Assembly (NCBI GenBank): GCA_009192285.1
Contig: WBVU01000017.1
Location: 868,001 to 932,000 of the forward strand
Source of the DNA: Morchella semilibera
Lineage: Eukaryota; Ascomycota; Pezizomycetes; Pezizales; Morchellaceae
Length of the DNA: 64,000 bases
Direction: 5' to 3'
Below, piece after piece: positions 33,285 to 45,172 of this stretch. Under the pieces are notes generated by a model that was given only the letters and a program-made list of their open reading frames with translations, was not told where the DNA came from and ran no database searches. Each line of letters starts with the position of its first letter. The stretch's first letter is position 1. Position numbers and translations under genes: made by a program.

Positions 33285-35222
33285 GTGGAGAGGTGGTCGT
33301 GCTGGTGGTCTATGTACATATGTATGTACATTGCCAGTGCATTGCACTACATATGTCGGCCCCCTTCTCCTTCCTTTCTTTCCTTCCTTACTGCGTTTTT
33401 TTAGTTGTCTTCCTTTTCCTTTTTTTTTATATATATACATATATCGCTTTCCCGCCCCCTACTACCTACCTGCCTGCAGCACAACCCCGGGATGAGATGC
33501 CCCACAGAGCACACCGGGACCAAAAAAGAAACGTAGAAAAAAGAAAGAAAAAACAGGGCCAACGTCCCCTCGGTGGTTGTTTCGGGCGGAGTAATGATTA
33601 CTAGTGGGGCGTCAGCGTGTGAGGTGTTATTTGTATGCGTGCTTAATCTTCCTGGTGGGTGGGTCCCGGGCAGTACCTAGAGCGGGATGTGGATCCCTGG
33701 GTATAGAGGCAGAGGTAGAGGCTATAGGCACAGTTACAGGTACTTGTAGTAGACGTAGATCAGTACCCATATACATACATATATGCACCCCGACATTAGC
33801 TAGCTGCCAGTAAGTGCATACACCCATGTAGAGTATGTACCCACCACCTGCACTCCACAATACCACAATCCAGCAGTCCCACGTACCTACATAAGTACTC
33901 TCACTCTCACTCTTACTCTTACAGCGACCCCCATCTGCCACGTGTGCTGAATACATGTATGTACCTACATGTAGTGAGTAGTGGGTGGTACTCTGCTTGC
34001 TCTGCTCGCTCTGCTCTTCTCTGCTCTGCTCTTCGCCGCCTGTCTGCTGGTTAGAGTACATGTACTTACCCAGGTTATACCGATCCTGCAAGGCATGGCA
34101 TAATACGGGGTAGATTCCGGTTTCTCAAACGAAGGTAGAGCATGTGTATGTGAGGTACACGGAGGCGGTAGGCAAGTACATAGAGCACATAGAGCACATA
34201 GAGCAGAGCAGAGCAGCGCAGAACAGAGCAGAGTACCTACTCCACCAGCACCAGTGATACCGCTCCCAATACACAAACACAAACCCAAACGCCAACCATC
34301 TGCAGAACGGGATTTTCTTCTTCCTGCATTCCTACCCAGTCCAGTCCGCAATCCCAGCCCAGGATCCGCCCCGAGACACAACCACCCCCGGGGCCAATGA
34401 CCAGGAGCCGGCCGGCGGGGCGGCAACGCGACGAAACGTTTCCGCAGGACCATGATTCATGCGTGGGGGGGCCTCGCCAACCACTTCTAGGGGTGCTGCC
34501 CAGATATGGGGACAATTGCCTGTAGCTGCCGGTCCGGCCCGAGGAGAGGTAAACCCGCTGTGGTTATTCGTGCTCGCGCACAAACATCCCGGCCTCCCAC
34601 CCGCCCAGGGCCAGCGAGCGGCATTATATCGTTGCTGTTGCCTACGTGGTGAGGTGGGTTATATGGGGGCGTACTGCAAGAAAAGCAGACAGAGTGGACA
34701 TTTGGTACTACTTCTATAAATACAGGTGAATAAAAGGAATCGTTGGATTGTAGGAGGCTTGTAATTGGGAATGATGATAGGAAATAGAAAAATAAAGAAT
34801 AATAGACAAAAAAAAATTAGACAAGCATCGATCTCCAAGTCTTGCTCCGAGAGCTATGCCACCAGAGAACCCAAGCAATATCCCTTCTTCTCTTCCTTTC
34901 TTCTTCCTCACCCTTGTATATATGCAATCCCGGCCACCGCCATCCTGTGGCATGAGATAAACAAATTAAAAAATAACTACAAGGCTCTACCACGCCAGGA
35001 AATGCATGATTTGATGCACTATCGACACATTACCCATACAAAACCGGACATGATAATGCACCGGCTCTCTTGAGAGATCGATGTGCATGATGCATTTCAC
35101 GACAACCTTACCACCATTTTGCGGGGAGGTCATTAGGAAAGGGGAAGTCAGTAGGAAATGTATTAGGAAAGTCACCCAATAGCCATAGGCTCGCATGATA
35201 AGCGCTATATCATGTCATTATT
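33285..35222. other. Intergenic, simple repeats, no gene recognised
   Basis: Contains a T-rich tract at 33420-33430, pentamer-like runs of GAGCA/CATAGAGCA (34175-34225) and CTCTGCT (33995-34030), and TACATGTA palindromes at 33952, 33966 and 34057. Inverted words ATGCATGATTTGATGCA and TGCATGATGCATTTC occur at 34998 and 35085. Open frames up to 162 codons are made of these simple repeats and show no homology. Confidence 0.5.
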
Positions 35223-35366
35223 ATATCAGTTGATGGCCTAGCTGGTAGGACGTGCAGTTTGTTATTTAGTTGAACCACTCACCTTCAATTCCCGTATATT
35301 TTTTTTCTGAATCATGAAAGTCGTCAAATGAGACTGGGATGCATATGCCGATGCATTCGCCGATTC
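35223..35366 (+). mobile_element. SINE-like element with tRNA-type promoter, copy A
   Basis: A tRNA-like head with an A-box-like stretch TGGCCTAGCTGGTAGGAC and a weak B-box-like stretch CCTTCAATTCCC is followed by a T run. After that comes a body with AAATGAGACTGGGATGCAT and further GATGCAT units. The same order of parts occurs on the minus strand at 61193-61031. The two copies are well conserved in the body and poorly in the head. No coding capacity. Low-copy evidence makes the family assignment tentative. Confidence 0.5.
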
Positions 35367-35417
35367 ATATGTAGTATCTACATTAATACGAAGGATGCAA
35401 TTCATGATTTTGCGGTA

Positions 35418-35548
35418 TGGTTGTCAACCTCCAGGCACACTTCTTTATTCTAGCCTATCAAACTACAAGAAAAGATCCTCAAACCATCTTAGCGTCGCTT
35501 CTGGGGCCTGTGCTGCGAAAATGATGGTGTGCGGAGGGTTGACAACCA
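35418..35548. mobile_element. MITE with TA target duplication, family C
   Basis: A 131-base element with about 24-base inverted ends. The left end reads TGGTTGTCAACCTCCAGGCA and the right end, reverse complemented, TGGTTGTCAACCCTCCGCAC. TA flanks both sides (35416-35417 and 35549-35550). Non-coding. It lies 26 bases from the next MITE. Confidence 0.75.
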
Positions 35549-35574
35549 TAAAAAAAAAAGAAATAATAGAAGTA

Positions 35575-35760
35575 CAGTAGACTCTCGCTACGTATAAGGA
35601 TATTTTATATAAGGATATACTCGCTATAAGGATACCAGTGGCCGGTCCGCGGCCGCCGTTTTGCTAGAATTCCCCACTTTCTATAAGGATAATCCGCTAT
35701 TGATTCGCTATAAGGATACGTACTCTTGGTCCCGACCATCCTTATAGCGAGAGTCTACTG
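35575..35760. mobile_element. Pogo-type MITE, family D
   Basis: A 186-base element beginning CAGTAGACTCTCGCTACGTA and ending with the reverse complement of CAGTAGACTCTCGCTATAAG. TA flanks it at 35573-35574 and 35761-35762. The word CTATAAGGAT repeats several times inside. These ends are like those of pogo/Fot1-group transposons in fungi. It lies only 40 bases downstream of the stop codon of the Crinkler-header gene. Confidence 0.85.
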
Positions 35761-35800
35761 TACAAGACAAAAAAAACCAGCAAAATCAATAAAAAAAAAA

Positions 35801-36732
35801 TTAGACAAGAACAAGCGCAAGTAGTTGTGTGTCCGTAAGTTTGTCTGTGAATATAAAACAAATAAGGTTAAGTCTAAAATGAAATGATGCATACTTAGAA
35901 AAGAGAATACGTTTCACTTGCCAGCTGGGGGAGGGGGGGTAGGTAATGGAGGGAGGAACAAGCGCAAGTAGTTGTGTGTCCGTAAGTTTGCCTGTGAAGA
36001 TAAACAATAAGGTTAAGTCTAAAAAGAGAATACGTTTCACTTACCGGCTGGGGGGGAGGAGCTTTAACGATGACAGTACAGTTAGCAAACATGCGTAGTT
36101 GAAAACGAAATGAGTTTTACTTACCTGGTAGCCTAACGATGATAGGATTCGCTCGTTTAATATTGTAGGATTCAATAAGTTGGTTGAAGTCGAAAGAATC
36201 CCCAAGTTCATCCTCTAGGTTGTGCAAGTCTTCCTCCTCTTTACCGGGCTTGGCGACGAAGAGAGACAGTGTATCCTCTGGATCTTCAAGCTTGCTTCTC
36301 TTCTTGATTGCGTTTCGCAGACTAGAGACGGACTTCCCAGTGAAATTTTCCAATTCCACTGGCCTACGTCCCTCGATTCGAACTTGATACCAGATCGTGA
36401 CACCGCTACCGAGACTACTGGGACCTACAAATTAAAAAGAACTTAGTACGATGGGCCGAAGGAACATGCATCGATAATTTAATGTGTATGCAACCACCTT
36501 GCCTACTCGTTGACCCTGCTGTCGACATTTTGCAAAGTTTGTAGAGATATTGGACGGATTCGTTGTCGTGTATTTGGTCCCCTAAAGTACTGATGTTCTT
36601 ACTGTCCGGAAGATCAATCGTAAATATTTCATCTTTCGATTCACCAAGAACCAGACAGTTGATGGGGATGGTTGCAAGGCGGCGTTCTGAAACGATGCAG
36701 GAAAGAAGGATGATGTGCAGGTCCTCTCTCAT
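35801..36732 (-). CDS. Crinkler (CRN)-type N-terminal header protein, 3' exons uncertain
   Basis: The N-terminal segment IPINCLVLGESKDEIFTIDL matches the ubiquitin-like header of Crinkler-family proteins, which in oomycetes and fungi precedes variable C-terminal domains. A second segment with NFTGKSVSSLRNAIKKRS ends in NPIIVRLP, the usual end of the header in fungal members. Exons supported by splice signals: 36732-36498 and 36424-36125. Downstream come one or more small Pro-rich exons within a tandem duplication, ending at a stop at 35801. No C-terminal effector domain follows, so the product is a header-only protein of roughly 190-220 residues. The start could lie upstream, as the frame is open to 36894. 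Confidence 0.55.
35811..36059. repeat. Tandem duplication of a small exon with its introns
   Basis: Copies at 35811-35934 and 35958-36059 share ACAAGCGCAAGTAGTTGTGT, GGTTAAGTCTAAAA and AGAGAATACGTTTCACTT. Each unit carries, on the minus strand, a TTCACAG acceptor, the same roughly 40-base exon and a splice-donor-like site (one GTAAGT, one GCAAGT). The duplication lies inside the 3' end of the Crinkler-header gene. Confidence 0.85.
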
Positions 36733-38282
36733 GCATAAACCTGCGAACTCTAAGTAACTGCAGCTGCTTACCCGGACGTGTTTACACCAAACTTCAGGCG
36801 CTAATGCATGAGGACAACCAGACATAAAGGAAGAGCGCTTTTTGGGAACCATAGTAGATATTTCAGTTTTATACGTAAGACTACACCTGTGCATAGCATA
36901 GGCTCACCACCATGACGTTGGTGTAGGGCCGGGTAAGGTGATACTCTGTGTAACTGCCTGTCACCACATCACGACGGGGGCCGGTACCAAGCCCGCAGCG
37001 GGAAATGATAGGGCGGCCGGAATTGTCCAAGTAAGTAAGCAAGCACAGACATTCCGCAAAGGTGTGGTGTGTTGATCACCCCGAGTGAAAATCAAAGCTT
37101 GACCCTCTAGCTACGTAGTATGTAGCTCTAGCTATGTAGGTCTTACTAACACATCAAGGCACCCAGACTCATGATAAAAGAAGAATATAACTTGAATTTT
37201 TGTGCATAACATTCGTAATCGTTACTTCAGTTTCAACGTTAAGCGTTAATAATCATTACCAACCCCAACCCCCCCATTCCCTGCCTGCCTGCCTGAATAC
37301 TAAAAAGACATGTAAACAAAACAAAAGCAAAGGTTACAAAAAGAAAGAAAAAAAAGAGTGTTTCGAAAGAATAACCCCCCTCTCCCAGTTCCCTTCCCCC
37401 CCACAAAGTATTTTTCTCCCCGGTTTTGCAGGCCCGCCGTCCTCCACTCCCCTCCTCCCTCTGCCTCTGGCACGGCACGGGCCGTTCCAATAGTAGTCGT
37501 ATAGCAGCAGCAGCAGCAGTATTAGTAGGATGCAGTAAAAAAAAAAAAAAAAAAAAAAAGTAAATAAGCAACCGGCACCATCTAGCGGGCAAAAAAAAAC
37601 AAGATAACCAGGTAGTTCATTACCCATCCTCCATCCTAAGGGCCACATATTGGAATATAAGAAAAAAGAGTACATGCTGCCAATCGAGCATAGCATAGCA
37701 CAGCACAGCACATGAAATAGCAACCTCTCCCTCTCCCGGGAATCCGAAGAAGTCCTGCAAATACCTTATAGGGAATATGGGAGGAAAAAAAGTACACAAA
37801 AGGTATCTTAAAGAAAACCCAATCCCAAACCGCGCGCCCAACCCAATACCAAGGTGCCCCGAGCTAAAGAAACCGCGTTCTTGTCGCTAAACCGTAAGAG
37901 AAAGAAAGAGTTAAAAAAAAAAAAAGTAAAAAAAAAAAAAAGTTATAAAAGATATAAAAACATAATAAACAAACACAAGAAGTGTCGCCAGTCCAGCTTC
38001 CTTTTTTTTTTCCCCCAATAAAAAATAGTTTTAATAAAGTGAAGGGAAGACAAGAGAACCTTGCCGAAAGAGGATTAATCGCCACCCATGGGTCAAAATG
38101 AGTCAAGTATGAGTCCGATGATCTTTATCGAACAAAGGGAAGAAGAAAAAGAAAATATAAAACAAATACCGGCCGCCCAAAAACATAGGAGATATAAGAA
38201 CAGTCATATCGTCAAAAACCGGACATAAAAAAACCGAGCAAACTCCGATGCTCATCCGTTTCCCTCATAAATTCATCAAGTC
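36733..38282. other. Intergenic, no gene recognised
   Basis: Contains the promoter of the Crinkler-header gene, a CAG/CTG run near 37505-37520, A tracts at 37537-37559 and 37913-37942 and pyrimidine-rich stretches. Several minus-strand frames with phenylalanine runs are products of the A tracts. The part next to 38282 is the 3' region of the following minus-strand gene. Confidence 0.5.
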
Positions 38283-40240
38283 CTAAACTCTCTGGCGTTC
38301 ATAGCTCCTGTGCGAATAATCCGCACTGGTTCGGCGATCATAGTGCTCAGTCTCCAAACCCAGCTGGGCATGCAGCTGTTGCTGCCTCTGCTGAATGTAC
38401 TTGTATCCTATCGAATACTCATAGTTTTCGTTCTTGTTTCCCACAGAAATAGTCCTCGGGGAGTGTCCACCATTAAGCGACAGCTTGACCGGCACGCCGG
38501 CCGGGTACCTCATAGTGAACGGCTCATCCGAATCAAGAACAACCAGCTCCTCCCTCCCACTATCATGGCTATATCACTGCTTCCAGAGTCGCTGCTACGG
38601 TTACTGTGGCTATTCTGCATCAAAGTCCCCGCATCCCTACGAGTGACAGCACTGTGCTGATGATGTTCATAGTACCCGCTGCTACGGTGGTGGCTGTGCC
38701 CATGGCGAGACGAGCGTGAAGGCGGCTCATCATCAATAGCACAATTCTCCATCGAGCGAGAAAGTGACGACGGAAGTCTCGACGAGTGCGAACCCGACCC
38801 CTGCGAGTTGCTGCTATCCCTTCTCCTGATCGGCTGCGGCGTTGCCACTCTACGGCTCGATGAGGGAACGGCTTGAGGATCTGACTGGGCCGGGGGGACG
38901 GAGACACTTCGGTTGGGAACATCCTGGAACTGCGACTGACTATACCATGACGAGGGCCTCTCGGAGCTGTGGACACGGTTACTTGAGCGGCGCTCGCGGT
39001 GCTTCTCTACCTGTGGGTGAGTGTATTCCGGCTGAGTGTAGTACTCGCTCGAGTCCAGCACGGCTGCGCTTGCTCGGGCATGCATGCTACCCCTGCGTCC
39101 TGTAAACGCGGGTGGAGGTGGCAGGGAGCTGTACTCTGGCTGGTGGTAGCTGTCAGAATGGTAGCTGTCCGAGTGGTAAGTGGGCTCCTGGTAGTAGTTT
39201 GGTGCTGGCGGGACCGGGCTCTGGCTATATGAATCAGAAGTATACGAATGTCCATACGACGCGGATGCTGACGGAGGAGCATAAGGTGAGTAGTCATATG
39301 AGTGGGAGGAGGAGGTGTGCACAGATGTATCTAGCGGAGGAGGAGGGTACATCGATGAGCCATATGCCGGCGGGCATGTTGAAGATGGAGCTGGCGCTGC
39401 GGGAGCTGGAGATGATGAGTGTGCGGCATATCCGGAACTATAAGTAGATTGCGTCCATGACCCAGTCGGGGTGTGCGCAGACGTTGTTGCTGAAGCCCCT
39501 GCAAAAGTCGACAATGGTCTCGGGGGAGGAGGCATCGAGGACTGTGTCGATGACCTTTCCCTTTCCCTTCTTGAAGATGATCCCTCACGAGGATCAGTAG
39601 CATACGGCGAGTGGGTTGGGGCACTCTCGCTATAAACATCGTACTTTGACGAGTATGGGTAGGAAGCATACGAAGAAGACGACGGCGACGAAGAGTACGT
39701 CGCTTGGTACGGATGCTCTGGTACACCAACTGGCCAAACACCACTGTTCCTACTTGGGGAGCTAGTCACCGGCTTTGAAGGCTTCCCACAATCCGCACAA
39801 TCGCAGTCATCCGCCCCACCGGTCGACGTTGACGGCGAGCTCTCCCTGTATTCCCTCCTTATTGTGTTGTAACTGCTTGGGATGTTCCGGGGGACACTTC
39901 CTGAAGACTGGGTACGAGAGAAAGACTTGTTTGAGGGTCTAGTGAATGGTGGAAGTGCTGGATTTGATGGGGAGCGGCTGGGTCGAGCTTGGTTCCTTGA
40001 TGGGGTACTTGGGGTTGCTGATTTTGGCGGAGGAGTCTCTCCTGGGGTACTGGCCTCAGCGTGTGATGAGTATCCGGAATCCGACACATTTGTACTCTCC
40101 GGCTCATAGCTGGTTGAATCAGCAGATATCGAATTTGACAGACCCGAAGCACGCTTTGTTGTTTGCCGTCTTGTCAGAGGGATGGCCTCAGACAGCTCCG
40201 AGTTGTAATCCTCGACATACGGTTCCTCGTATACAGCCAT
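38283..40240 (-). CDS. Disordered Ser/Tyr/Pro-rich protein with conserved C-terminus (apparent frameshift)
   Basis: From the ATG at 40240 a single frame of about 560 residues is dominated by Ser, Pro, Tyr and Arg and looks intrinsically disordered; it includes DCDCADCGKP, a small cysteine cluster near residue 145. The frame then runs out, but the next frame continues with EELVVLDSDEPFTMRYPAGV and PVKLSLNGGHSPRTISVG, then YSIGYKYIQQRQQQL, to a stop at 38283. A C-terminus of the type MIVGxxGEE(V)VL...FTxRxPxGxPVKL is familiar from Ser-rich fungal proteins of unknown function. The two parts therefore look like one gene of about 640 residues, with a one-base indel in the GGGAGGGAGGAG run near 38549-38559. 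No intron fits there. Function unknown. Confidence 0.7.
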
Positions 40241-43200
40241 TGGTAAGGGTGTGAGCTATTGTAGCTAATGGTAGTGGTTCGATGGTTGTTGAGAAGTGTT
40301 GTTGCTTCTGCTTCTGCTTCTGCCTCTGCTACTGCTGTGGGGGGGGGGGAAGATAGAAGTTTAATATTACACTAACTACGCGAGGTGAATAGGATAGGCT
40401 ATATCTTGATAAACTGATAACGGGGACTCGGTATCGGTATCGTCAACGATATCGATTAGAGATGCGAGAGTGGGTGGGGGGGGGGGGGCGATGGACAGAT
40501 ATAATATGTATGGTACAACGAACGGTTTGCTGCTGCTGTTGCTGCTGCTGCTGCTTCAGTCGAGGTAGAAACAATCAATCAAGCAATCAAACAAGCAAGC
40601 CAGACCGATAAGGGAGCGTATCGATGATGTCTATGGGCGATGATTGAAGAGGGTGTGCTGTGTTTGGATATGGATGGACGGGTTGGAAGATCCAGTGAGA
40701 GAGCAAGCAGCTGGAGGGGGGGGTGTGGGGATTGGACTAGTTATAAACGACGACGATGGATCGCAGGAGGAAGATGGGATGTGGCTTCCTTAAGGACGGT
40801 AACCTTGGGGGGGCTTCTGGAACTGGAAGGGGAGGGGAGTAGTCTACTCTAGTTGGGAGGGGAGGTCGAGGGTCTACAAAAAAAGTAGTCGCTTAACAAG
40901 ACAAGGACCCACTCAAACTGCAGGGGTATGAGGGGATGGAATTAATTGGTAGTAGCAGTACTCTCTAGTTAGTAGTAGTAGCAGGATGTAGGTAGTGCAA
41001 TGGAAGGCGGATACGGAGAGAGTAGGGAATATGTATGAGTGATGCATTCACTGGCGGTAGAGGAGGAGGGGAGAGGGGACGGAGGAGGAGAGGGGATATG
41101 TGATGAAAGAAAATACGCATCACCTGCGGGAAAGTGACGACTATTGAAGGGAAAAAAAAAATCGTAGTACCAGACAAAGCAGGGCAGTTTTTTTTTTTCT
41201 TTCTCATGCTTCTCTACATACATATGTGCGGGGACCGTGCGGGCACAAGTTGTAACAAAATCAATTAAGTCCCAGTGAATAATTTTTTACGCCCCCAAAA
41301 AAGAGTGGAGTGCTTGCTTCAAACTGCCTACTTCATGGCCTACTTGATTTTCAGTGCCAGTGGATGCGTTGTTTCGTTCACGCCCTTGTGTGTCTCTAGT
41401 CACTCGGCAACCCCAACCAGGGAACCGCTCTATGCCCAGCGTCCAATGGGATGTGGGGTAGCGCATTTAGGAACGTCTGGTTCCCTCCCTTCCTCTTTTC
41501 GTGAAAAACTAGGGTGTGGGGAGGATTAAAAGACAGCTTTGAAGAAAAAAAAAAAAAAAAAAAAAGTCCTGGATCGTCCACGAATCGGACAGAGGCAATT
41601 GAGGCTTGAACTGTTGTGTGTGTGCTACATACAAATACAAATACATACCTACCGCAATATATCTACATACATGCCATAACTAGCTGCTGTGAGTGTGTGT
41701 GTGTTGACACCATCCACAGCAGACAGCAGAACTGCGCGCGGTTGTGTGGTTCAAAGCCGGTGAGACCAGAACAGGGAAAGCGCAAGGGAAAGCGCAACCT
41801 CAACCACCGCAACTCCTCCTGCTGCTGGCCGGAGTACTTTCGAGACTTGTCCAAAACCGGGCCCTTGACGAGGTTTTAGAATGAGGGAACACGAAGAATA
41901 TCAGCACACATTACAGTTGCAAGTGCTCCTACTCGAGTGACTCTACTAGGGTGTGGTTGTGGTTAAAAACGGTGTTGATGATGACGACGTTGAACTGGGG
42001 GTGAGAGGGGGGGTAATGGGAGGGAAATGATAATTCACATTATAAGTGACTGAGGAACTTCTCGCTCAATCAACGAAAAGGAAGGGGGAGAAAAAATAAA
42101 AAAATAAGCGGTCCATAAATTATTTTGATTTTTAATATTATTTTCTTCTTTTCGCATACACTAGAAAGCAAACAAAAAAGGATAAAAATAAAATAAACCC
42201 GCTATGCTTTGCAGTGCAGCGCGTAAAATGGCCCATATGGCAAGTAAATGCTACAGAAACGAGATCTCTCTCAACAAAAGGCAAAAGGACGCCCGGATGT
42301 GTGTGGGGGGGGGGACTTTTCAGATGCAGTGGGAGATTATTCCTTCTCAGAACCGCATAGCTCCATGATCCATAGGGGGAGGCAGGTAAGCAGGCAGGCA
42401 GGCAGGTACATCGTACATACTGGGCGTTGCAGTAGAGCAGGTACTCTACGGTACATACAGTACTCTACAGGCGGTACCTGCCCTCATTGACATCCGCTGT
42501 CGACGTGGCAAGCGTCCGTTGGAATGGACCTGTCGGATACCTTTCATGATCATCATCCCCAGCTTCCCTCTTCCCCCCCGTTTCCGTGACAACCAACCCA
42601 TTCACTCCCACCACCGCTTCGTAAGCCCGCCTTTGTCCCCCCCTCCCCCCCCCCCCCCCCTCCTCCTTCCCCTTCCCCTCCTCCTCCTCCTCCGTCGGAG
42701 GGAGGGATGGAGAGCAAGTTAGCAAGTTAGACCTCAGACATTACCCATGTCATATGAGCAGTCAGCAGAGACATCAAACTAGGACTAGGTTTATCTGACC
42801 TCCAGCAATCAATCAATTACCTGCGCACTCACAGTTCTCACACCCCAATTCAGTTCTTCTAGTCTCTAGCTCTCAAGTGAGATTTCGTCGAACCCAATAT
42901 TTTTTGCCTTCACGCGCCACATCTATCATATTGCCCTCAGACTGTTGCATGTAGATTGCAAAATTTTCCACTGCATTGACGCACCGTACAGGGGAGACAC
43001 CCTTTAAGGCTACATGCCAGTAGATAGAGTACCTACAGAGGCCTAGGTGGTGTGAAGATGCGGCAACACAGTAGAGTACTCTAGCAGATAAGTTGCAGTC
43101 ATGTAATCGAGAGCCTCCAATCCATAGGACACCACAGAGCGACCAACGAAAAGAAACCCCCCCCCCAAAAAAAAAAACTAAAAAAAAAAAAAAAAAAAAA

Positions 43201-44967
43201 AAAAACTAGAGTAATTTAACCCAACGAACGTCCCCCTCCTCCTCCGCTCCTCCACCCCCCCTCCGTCCCCGCCCAGCCCGTCGCCTAAACACCCGCACGA
43301 GTAGCAAAAAAGCCCCAATAATGTGACCACTGACAAACCACCTACAAAAAAAAACTCGCACATCCAAGCGAAACGAAACGGATCACAGGCCTGCCCGAGA
43401 CGGTGTGGGCCATCTCTACCATGATGGCCGAGTTCCGAACACGACCTCGAATGTCCCTTCAGGGTGTTTCCTCGTTTCGTGGTCGACCTATCATTGGTCG
43501 CCCTAGCCTACCCTACCCTACTAGCTAGTCAGAAACTTGTTTGTTTATTCGGACCGGAACCAATAGTCATGAGACCGTTCGGTGAGTGCTAATCTGACGA
43601 GTATCATATCATCGCAGCACCTGCCTACTCTACTCTCCCACTGGACGAGACGCTCAACGTCTTCTTCCTCGCTAATACCCGACACGCAAATGGGAAGTTT
43701 GGGAGAGCAGTCTATGATGTAGTATGCCGCCGCCGCTGTGTGCATACAGACAGACGTTACCGAAATCCAGTGCTGGATAGCACATATGTAGATATCAGCG
43801 GTACCTACATAGAGTACCGAGTAGAGTAGAATCCCCCTACATACATACCATACAGTAGACACATGGAGATATAAAATTAAAAAAAAGACCTCCACACTAT
43901 TATCCTCAAATCGGACATATCAAAACCCAAACCCACCCACCACACTGTGGCTGAAGCTGAAAATCAAACCCGCCGAGATGAGGACTCACTTGCTCACTTG
44001 CTCACTCACTCCATTCCTTCGCACCTCACAGATTCCAAACCCAACGGGCCGCGATATTATTACCTCTCCGAGCACAGCACTCACGACCAGGCAGGTGTCC
44101 GTTTGCACCCCAACGCCTTAGTCCATTGCAAATTGCAATTGGGGGCCAATAGATAACGCCACGAGGATCTCTCCGAAATTGATGCTTTACCCATGATATA
44201 TGGATCGCCTCTCGTAGATCCATATCCATGCACGTAGCACCCAATCTCAGTTAGTGCATTGCCGTATCGTACTCACTCTGCCTTCCTGCAAACATCTTTA
44301 TACACATCCTTGGCCAAACTATCCTCCGAAGCAAGGGTAGCCCCCACGCGTGCGGTTTCTATTATCGGATATGGAAGTGTGTGTGTGGAGTGGTGCGTGG
44401 TTTCTATTTGTATAGACTGTGGCTTGTATGTACCGGTACACCCACGACAACCAAAGTGTTTCGAACAGCAAAATAGCAACCAAGGTATGTTATTCGTGGG
44501 CTCAACCAACCGGAGTTCCAAACATAAACACAACTCCGCATCCGGATCCAGTTTCGTAAACAGCTGTTTATTTGTCTTTGCATTCATTCCAGAAGCCAAC
44601 CCAAATGTGAGCTCCCAAGACCAAGCTTCATGACATCTCATCTCCTGCGCTGCTGCGAGATGAGCCCTACATAGCTCTACCGGCCGGCTGCTGCGGTTTG
44701 GATTCTTATGTTTATCTAAATGTATGTATACCTACCACATGTACCGGCCGCAACTTCGCATCCAGCAGACACTACCGGCATTGCATGAGCAATCATTGAC
44801 CGCGGGCTGCTGTCGAGTGGGGGAGAGAGGGGGGGGGAAGAGGGTCAATGACCGCTCTCCCGATTTCTGGTGACGATATACATACTTAGCTACTACATAT
44901 CGTCATGTTTCCAGTTTTCCTGTTTCCCGGTCGTTCGCCCTAGATTTTGGCGGTCCTAGCACATGTA

Positions 44968-45172
44968 TCCGTTGTCTGTCTGTCTGTCTGTCCCGCTGTC
45001 CTGTCTGTCTGTCTCCACTTCGTATCCCAATATCCCGCAATCTCACGATACCTACCTACAACCTACCAGCACCAACCCTGCCTGCGCTGCGCATCCCCAC
45101 GTACAAACGAACAAGCGGGCCTGGAATCACACAACCGCCTCGCCTCGCCTGTCCTGTCTGTCTGTCTGTCTC
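44968..45172. repeat. TGTC microsatellites
   Basis: CTGTCTGTCTGTCTGTC-type runs occur at about 44968-45014 and again at 45143-45172, separated by unrelated sequence. Confidence 0.85.

Noticed and set aside
41700-41800. GTGGTTCAAAGCC, a possible tRNA B box
   Set aside because: No matching A box, stems or terminator around it.
44259-44641. Overlapping open frames of 124 and 122 codons on opposite strands
   Set aside because: Equal openness on both strands suggests a chance stop-free stretch rather than a gene; neither is recognised.
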